Shown one piece after another: positions 5,830-9,544 of a stretch of 9,544 nucleotides of DNA; positions within the stretch are counted from its first letter, which is position 1; each line of letters begins with the position of its first letter. The notes under the pieces are model-generated. The model was not told where the DNA came from. It searched no databases and saw nothing but the letters and a program-made list of their open reading frames with translations. The stretch is from assembly GCA_001626655.1 (NCBI GenBank), contig LUOC01000216.1:1-9544 (forward strand), given 5' to 3'. Source of the stretch: Fidelibacterota bacterium REDSEA-S14_B6 (GTDB lineage Bacteria > Fidelibacterota > Marinisomatia > Marinisomatales > S15-B10). The position numbers were made by a program, and so were the translations under genes.

Positions 5830-7224
5830 CTAGATGTGGATCGCCTCCCCGTAGGCGTCGGCCACCGCCTCCATGAAAGATTCCGAAATTGTCGGATGGG
5901 CGTGGACGGTATTCAGAATCTCCTCGTGAGTCGTTTCGAGCGTCCGTGCGATGCCTGCTTGGGCGATCAGTTCGGTGGCGTCCGGGCCGATAATATGGCA
6001 GCCGAGAAGCTCGCCGTACTTGGCATCAAAAATAACTTTCACAAACCCTTCAGTCTCGCCGATTGCCATCGCCTTTCCACTCGCATTCATGGGGAAACGG
6101 CCGACCTTGAGCTCAAGCCCTTTCTCTTTCGCCGCGCGCTCGGTCATGCCGATAGACGCCACCTGCGGACGGCAGTAGGTGCAGCCGGGAATGTTGCCGT
6201 AATCGATGGGCTTCGGCGTCCCGCCAGCGATATACTCTGCTGCCACACGTCCTTCCGCCGACGCCACATGGGCAAGCCACGGCGGACCGATCACGTCTCC
6301 GATGGCATAGATGTTCGGCACCGCTGTCTGGCAGAATTCATTGACCTCAATCCAGCTCTTCTGAACACCGATCCCAAGCTGCTCCAGGTTCAGCCCTTCC
6401 ACGTTCCCGTGAACGCCGATGGCCACTAGTGCTGTCTGAGCTTCAAGGATCTCACCACCCTTGTCCGAAGCGAGATGGACTTTCACTTTGGTCTTCAGTC
6501 TGTCGATCTTTTCAACCTTTGCGGAGGTGTGAACTCCGATTCCCCTCTCCTCAAACGACTTCCGCAAAAGCACCGACACTTCGCTGTCCTCCACCGGAAG
6601 CAGATCCGGGAGCATTTCCACAACGTGGACTTCGGTTCCGTACTCGTGGTAAAAACTTGCAAACTCAATACCGATGGCGCCACCGCCGATGATCACCAGA
6701 CTTTTCGGCACCTCTTTCAGCACCATCGCCTCCTTGGAGGAGGTTACTCTCTTCCCGTCCGTTTCGAGACCTGGAAGCTCTCTGTTCCGTGCCCCCGTCG
6801 CAATGATTATGTGATCGCTCTGAACCATCATCGTCTTCCCACCGCTGTCAACCACCTCCACCTCATGGGAGGATTTCAACGACGCTGTCCCGGAAATATG
6901 ATCAATCTTGTTTTTCTTCAGGAGATACTCAATCCCCTTCGACAGCCTTTTCGCTGCGCCCCGGCTCCGCTTCACCGTAGCGCCGAAGTCGACGGAATAA
7001 CCGTCAATCTTGATCCCGTGCCTGTCAGCTTTCTTTACCAGATGGAGCGCTTCTGAATCTTTCAGCAGCGATTTTGTCGGAATACAGCCCCAGTTCAGGC
7101 AGACGCCCCCCAGCGCCTCCTTCTCTACCACCGCCACAGACTTTCCCAACTGCGCGGCTCTGATGGCAGCCACATAACCGCCGGGGCCCCCTCCGATTAC
7201 AAGAAGATCGTACCTCTGGCTCAT
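5830..7224 (-). CDS. lpdA: Dihydrolipoamide dehydrogenase (E3)
   Basis: E3 reoxidises the reduced lipoyl arm of E2 and passes electrons through FAD and a disulfide to NAD+. The 464-residue chain shows every expected element: FAD-binding GGGPGG (11-16), the redox disulfide C42-C47 in CLNWGCIPTK, the second dinucleotide-binding site IIGGGAIGIEFA (about 178-189) for NAD, the second FAD contact TAVPNIYAIGDV (about 300-311), and the C-terminal catalytic pair H443 and E448 in HAHPTISE. It begins 4 bases after the nfo stop with an ATG at 7224, and ends 3 bases before lipB. It serves the E1-E2 pair encoded next to it and could also serve other lipoamide complexes or the glycine cleavage system, if the organism has them. 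Confidence 0.97.
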   Translation of the reverse strand: MSQRYDLLVIGGGPGGYVAAIRAAQLGKSVAVVEKEALGGVCLNWGCIPTKSLLKDSEALHLVKKADRHGIKIDGYSVDFGATVKRSRGAAKRLSKGIEYLLKKNKIDHISGTASLKSSHEVEVVDSGGKTMMVQSDHIIIATGARNRELPGLETDGKRVTSSKEAMVLKEVPKSLVIIGGGAIGIEFASFYHEYGTEVHVVEMLPDLLPVEDSEVSVLLRKSFEERGIGVHTSAKVEKIDRLKTKVKVHLASDKGGEILEAQTALVAIGVHGNVEGLNLEQLGIGVQKSWIEVNEFCQTAVPNIYAIGDVIGPPWLAHVASAEGRVAAEYIAGGTPKPIDYGNIPGCTYCRPQVASIGMTERAAKEKGLELKVGRFPMNASGKAMAIGETEGFVKVIFDAKYGELLGCHIIGPDATELIAQAGIARTLETTHEEILNTVHAHPTISESFMEAVADAYGEAIHI

Positions 7225-7228
7225 CTCA

Positions 7229-8092
7229 TCAGCCCGCCGGCTTTCTTGCCCCTTCGAGTCCTCTCAACAGTTCAATCTCCACCGCATACTCCGTTGAATC
7301 CTTCACGGGCGTCTCCAGAAGCATCGGCAGGCCGGAGAACCTTTCATCGTTTACGAGACACCAGAACGTCTCCATCGTCAGCAGCCCCTTGCCGATACTT
7401 TCATGCCGGTCAACGCGGGATGCCAGCTCTTTCTTCGAATCGTTGATATGGAACGCCTTCAGCCACTCCAACCCTACAATCTTGTCGAATTGGTGAAACG
7501 TCTCCTGCCACCCGTCTTCCGTTCGAATATCGTACCCAGAGGCGAAACCGTGCTGCGTGTCAAAACAGACACCCATCCGATCTTTTCTCTCGACGCCGTC
7601 GATGATGGTTTTGAGGTGTTCGAAGCGGTAGCCGACATTGGTCCCCTGCCCGGCCGTGTTCTCCAGCAGGACCGTCACCGCGCCGTCCGGCCGTTTCTTG
7701 AGGCAGTAGTTGAGGCTGTCGGAAATTCGCTTCAGGCACTCGTCTTCCCCCGTTTTCATGTGAGAGCCGGGATGGAACACCACATACTCGATGCCGCAGG
7801 CGTCGCACCGATCCAGCTCATTGAGGAACGCCCGCCGGGACATATTCAGTTTCTTCTCCTCCGGCGATCCCATGTTCAACAGATACGAGGCGTGGCTGAC
7901 GCACATCTGAGGCCTCTCCTCCTCCATGGCGCTCCTGTAGCCGGCCGCGTTTTCTTCCTGAGGCTCTTTCGGGGACCACTGGTTCTGGTTAGCGGTGAAT
8001 ATCTGGATAGCATCAGCGCCGATATCTGTCCCTCTGCCGGGGGCATTCTCCACGCCGCCGGCCGCGCTCACATGAGCGCCGAGGAGTCCCAT
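7229..8092 (-). CDS. nfo: Endonuclease IV (AP endonuclease)
   Basis: This enzyme cuts DNA 5' to abasic sites and removes blocked 3' ends in base excision repair. It has 287 residues, the family length, and starts GAHVSAAGGV. All nine ligands of the trinuclear zinc site can be placed: H67, H107, E144 (LLENTAGQG), D178 and H181 (FDTQH), H215 (HINDSKK), D228 and H230 (RVDRHESIG) and E260 (LLETP). The motif usually written DTCH is DTQH here; the changed residue lies between two ligands and is not one itself. The ATG at 8092 overlaps the folE stop by one base (TGATG), with a purine-rich AGAGAGG upstream. A repair gene between pterin and lipoate genes has no obvious metabolic link; shared transcription as a housekeeping unit is the simplest reading. 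Cytoplasmic. Confidence 0.97.
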   Translation of the reverse strand: MGLLGAHVSAAGGVENAPGRGTDIGADAIQIFTANQNQWSPKEPQEENAAGYRSAMEEERPQMCVSHASYLLNMGSPEEKKLNMSRRAFLNELDRCDACGIEYVVFHPGSHMKTGEDECLKRISDSLNYCLKKRPDGAVTVLLENTAGQGTNVGYRFEHLKTIIDGVERKDRMGVCFDTQHGFASGYDIRTEDGWQETFHQFDKIVGLEWLKAFHINDSKKELASRVDRHESIGKGLLTMETFWCLVNDERFSGLPMLLETPVKDSTEYAVEIELLRGLEGARKPAG

Positions 8093-8667
8093 CAGAGGCC
8101 TCTCTTTCCGATGATGGCGAGGAATTCTCCCCGCGTCTTCTCGTTCGCACGAAAGGCGCCGCGAACCGCCGAGGTGATCATGTAGGATGATTTTTTCTCC
8201 ACGCCACGCATCTGCATGCAGAGGTGTTCAGCCTCGATTATAACAGCAACCCCTTTCGGCGTGAGAACGGACTGGAGTGCATCGGCCACCTGCTGCGTAA
8301 GACGTTCCTGCACTTGAAGCCGCCGGGCAAAAACTTCAACAATTCTGGGAATCTTTGAGAGGCCAATGATCTTCTCGTCGGGGAGATAGCCCACGTGGGC
8401 AACCCCTTTAAACGGAAGGAGATGATGCTCGCAAAGAGAGAAAAAGTCGATATCTTTCACTGCCACGATTTCATCACATTTCTCTGTGAACACCGCATCG
8501 CCAACCACTTCCTCCGGCGTCTGCCTGTACCCTTGAGCGAACGTCATCCACGACTTGGCGACGCGGTTCGGTGTTTTCTCCAAACCTTCTCTTTCCGGAT
8601 CTTCACCGATCTCCACCAGAAGGTCTCTAATCACTGATTCAATCTTTGCCTTACTTTCATCGTTCAT
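8092..8667 (-). CDS. folE: GTP cyclohydrolase I
   Basis: FolE turns GTP into 7,8-dihydroneopterin triphosphate, the first step of folate synthesis and the source of the QueD substrate for queuosine. From the ATG at 8667 the protein has 191 residues. The two family signatures are present: VKDIDFFSLCEHH (70-82) and ARRLQVQERLTQQ (114-126). Zinc ligands C79, H82 and C150 (LCMQMRGV) are kept, which marks the zinc-dependent type, not the FolE2 type. The frame is open further up to a GTG at 8700, but that stretch translates the ribosome binding site itself, and 8667 has a strong GGAGGAGG plus an ATGA overlap with the upstream gene. Next to queD and a queuosine-precursor transporter, it probably feeds queuosine as well as folate. 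Confidence 0.97.
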   Translation of the reverse strand: MNDESKAKIESVIRDLLVEIGEDPEREGLEKTPNRVAKSWMTFAQGYRQTPEEVVGDAVFTEKCDEIVAVKDIDFFSLCEHHLLPFKGVAHVGYLPDEKIIGLSKIPRIVEVFARRLQVQERLTQQVADALQSVLTPKGVAVIIEAEHLCMQMRGVEKKSSYMITSAVRGAFRANEKTRGEFLAIIGKRGL

Positions 8668-9362
8668 AATGCCTCCTCCGAAAAACGTCTGTACCCCCAC
8701 ACCTCATCAGGATCATCGTGAACCTTCGGTTTTAGCAGCCAAACCCCGACATAGAACAGAGGAGTATCAAACAGTGCGAAAAAGAACTTGAACAAGTATG
8801 AATAATAGATGAGTGGAATGAGATCACCAAAGCTATTTACACTCTCCCCCAAATTGTTTGCATAATACAATATTGTCAGGATTGCCGTTGTGTCTACAAG
8901 CTGGCTCACCGTCGTGGAGAGATTGTTTCTCAGCCAGAGGTGCTTCCCTTTCGTGAGCCGCTTCCAGAAGTGGAAGAGGTGGACGTCCACGCTCTGGGCG
9001 ACGAGATAGGCAAACATGGACGCCAGAACATTTCCCACCATGAACTTGTAGACCGATTCGAAGGTCGAGGTAGCGCCAGAGATGCCGCTCGCGTCCGGGG
9101 CGAGATGCCCCAAAGTCATCAGCCCGAGCATGAAGAAGTTCATGGCGAAGCCTGTCCAGACAAGCGTTTGAGCGCGGGCTTTTCCGTAAAGCTCACAAAT
9201 CAGGTCGGTGGCGAGAAACGTGAAGGGATAGGCAAGAACACCGGCAGGAACCGTCAGTCCGAAGACAGTAACAAACTTTGTCGTCCCGATGATGTTCCCC
9301 AAAACGAGGGCTGTGATGAATATTCCGCTCAGGAAGAGAAAGAGCTTCTCTCTGAAGCTCAT
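8664..9362 (-). CDS. yhhQ: Queuosine precursor transporter, YhhQ/VUT family membrane protein
   Basis: YhhQ-family proteins (DUF165/VUT) import queuosine precursors such as preQ0 or preQ1. The 232-residue chain is strongly hydrophobic, with about six likely membrane segments (near 7-29, 34-54, 65-86, 108-126, 152-170 and 180-209). Family marks include NIIGTTKF near residue 23, the PAGVLAYPFTFLATDLICELYG region (39-60), AYLVAQSVDVHLFHFWK (118-134) and LWLRNNLSTTVSQLVDT (142-158). Position in the inner membrane is inferred. The start codon overlaps the queD stop (ATGA) and the stop overlaps the folE start (ATGA), so the three genes are translationally coupled. The neighbours support a queuosine role over other vitamins that VUT-like proteins were once proposed to carry. 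Which precursor is carried cannot be read from the sequence. Confidence 0.93.
   Translation of the reverse strand: MSFREKLFLFLSGIFITALVLGNIIGTTKFVTVFGLTVPAGVLAYPFTFLATDLICELYGKARAQTLVWTGFAMNFFMLGLMTLGHLAPDASGISGATSTFESVYKFMVGNVLASMFAYLVAQSVDVHLFHFWKRLTKGKHLWLRNNLSTTVSQLVDTTAILTILYYANNLGESVNSFGDLIPLIYYSYLFKFFFALFDTPLFYVGVWLLKPKVHDDPDEVWGYRRFSEEAL
8672..8679 (-). promoter_or_regulatory. Strong ribosome binding site fixing the folE start
   Basis: GGAGGAGG on the minus strand ends 4 bases before the ATG at 8667 (the GGAGG core is 7 bases away). It is the strongest Shine-Dalgarno match in the window and argues against the upstream GTG start at 8700, which would read through it. Confidence 0.8.
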
Positions 9363-9544
9363 TCGCTCTCGGGACCGAAATAGTCGGTGTATATGGTCGG
9401 AGTCTCCCGGAGGCGGATTCGGTGGAGTCGAACGTCGCCCAGCTCCGGTTCAATCTGCTCCCACATCCAGATCACCATCAGCTCGGTTGACGGCTGCCGG
9501 CCTTGGAACCAAGGGATATCTTTTTCGATGGTAGAATGATCAAT
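9359..9544 (-). CDS. queD: 6-carboxytetrahydropterin synthase QueD, C-terminal part (cut by window edge)
   Basis: Only the last 61 residues are inside the window. They begin IDHSTIEKDIPWF and contain QPSTELMVIWMWEQI and RLRETPTIYTDYFG. This is the end of the 6-pyruvoyl-tetrahydropterin synthase/QueD fold: the DH pair (residues 2-3 here) and the glutamate in RETPT (residue 47) match the conserved D-H and E of the family's active site, and PSTE fits its PT(A/S)E motif. QueD makes 6-carboxy-tetrahydropterin from dihydroneopterin triphosphate, the FolE product, for preQ0 synthesis. The zinc-binding histidines and the catalytic cysteine would lie upstream and cannot be checked, so a related pterin synthase is not excluded, but the coupling to yhhQ (ATGA overlap) and folE favours QueD. 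Confidence 0.88.
   Translation of the reverse strand: MDHSTIEKDIPWFQGRQPSTELMVIWMWEQIEPELGDVRLHRIRLRETPTIYTDYFGPESE

Noticed and set aside
5830..7224. CLNWGC disulfide region as unusual in E3
   Set aside because: Tryptophan in place of valine between the cysteines occurs in many bacterial E3 proteins; both cysteines and all cofactor motifs are intact.
7403..8185. Open frame of 260 codons on the plus strand over nfo and folE
   Set aside because: It spans the junction of two certain minus-strand genes and shows no protein-family signature.
8668..8700. Longer folE beginning at GTG 8700
   Set aside because: The extra residues translate the GGAGGAGG ribosome binding site, and the family core begins after the ATG at 8667.

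Overview
The window holds one compact, co-directional gene string on the minus strand, read here from high to low coordinates: queD (3' end only) - yhhQ/queuosine-precursor transporter - folE - nfo - lpd (E3) - lipB - fused E1 alpha/beta of a 2-oxoacid dehydrogenase - E2 acyltransferase - lipA - a broken membrane-anchored protein of unknown function - the first codons of lon. From queD to the broken gene, junctions either overlap (4, 4, 1, 8 and 8 bases) or leave gaps of 3 to 15 bases, which points to a long, translationally coupled operon. The only real intergenic stretch is about 108 bases before lon. There is no RNA gene, CRISPR array, insertion sequence or phage gene that I can see.

The source is a moderately GC-rich bacterium. 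The E1 alpha and beta subunits are fused in one 668-residue chain, as is common in Bacteroidetes, Marinimicrobia and related (FCB-type) lineages. The PSSSMRLAQ-type unknown protein also suggests such an environmental lineage. I cannot fix the phylum from the sequence alone.

Three functional blocks are visible. (1) Positions 8092-9544: FolE makes dihydroneopterin triphosphate from GTP, QueD converts it on the way to preQ0/queuosine, and the YhhQ protein takes up queuosine precursors, so de novo synthesis and salvage sit together. (2) Positions 7229-8092: endonuclease IV, an AP-site repair enzyme, in the middle of the string. (3) Positions 912-7224: a complete 2-oxoacid dehydrogenase (E3, E1, E2) with both enzymes of lipoate attachment and synthesis (LipB, LipA), so the complex and the machinery that charges its lipoyl domain are made together.

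The left end (1-919) is where the sequence is not ordinary. A perfect 99-base direct repeat (1-99 and 486-584) replaces lon after about 40 codons with a second copy of the 3' part of the unknown gene. The inner end of the second copy coincides with a frameshift in that gene. This is either a microhomology-mediated 485-base tandem duplication or an assembly artefact; the exact length of 99 bases ending at the window edge makes the artefact a serious possibility. Between the unknown gene and lon lies a perfect 8-base inverted repeat that looks like an operator. I found no convincing previously undescribed biological system here; the remaining interest is gene organisation, the possible lon operator and the rearranged end.
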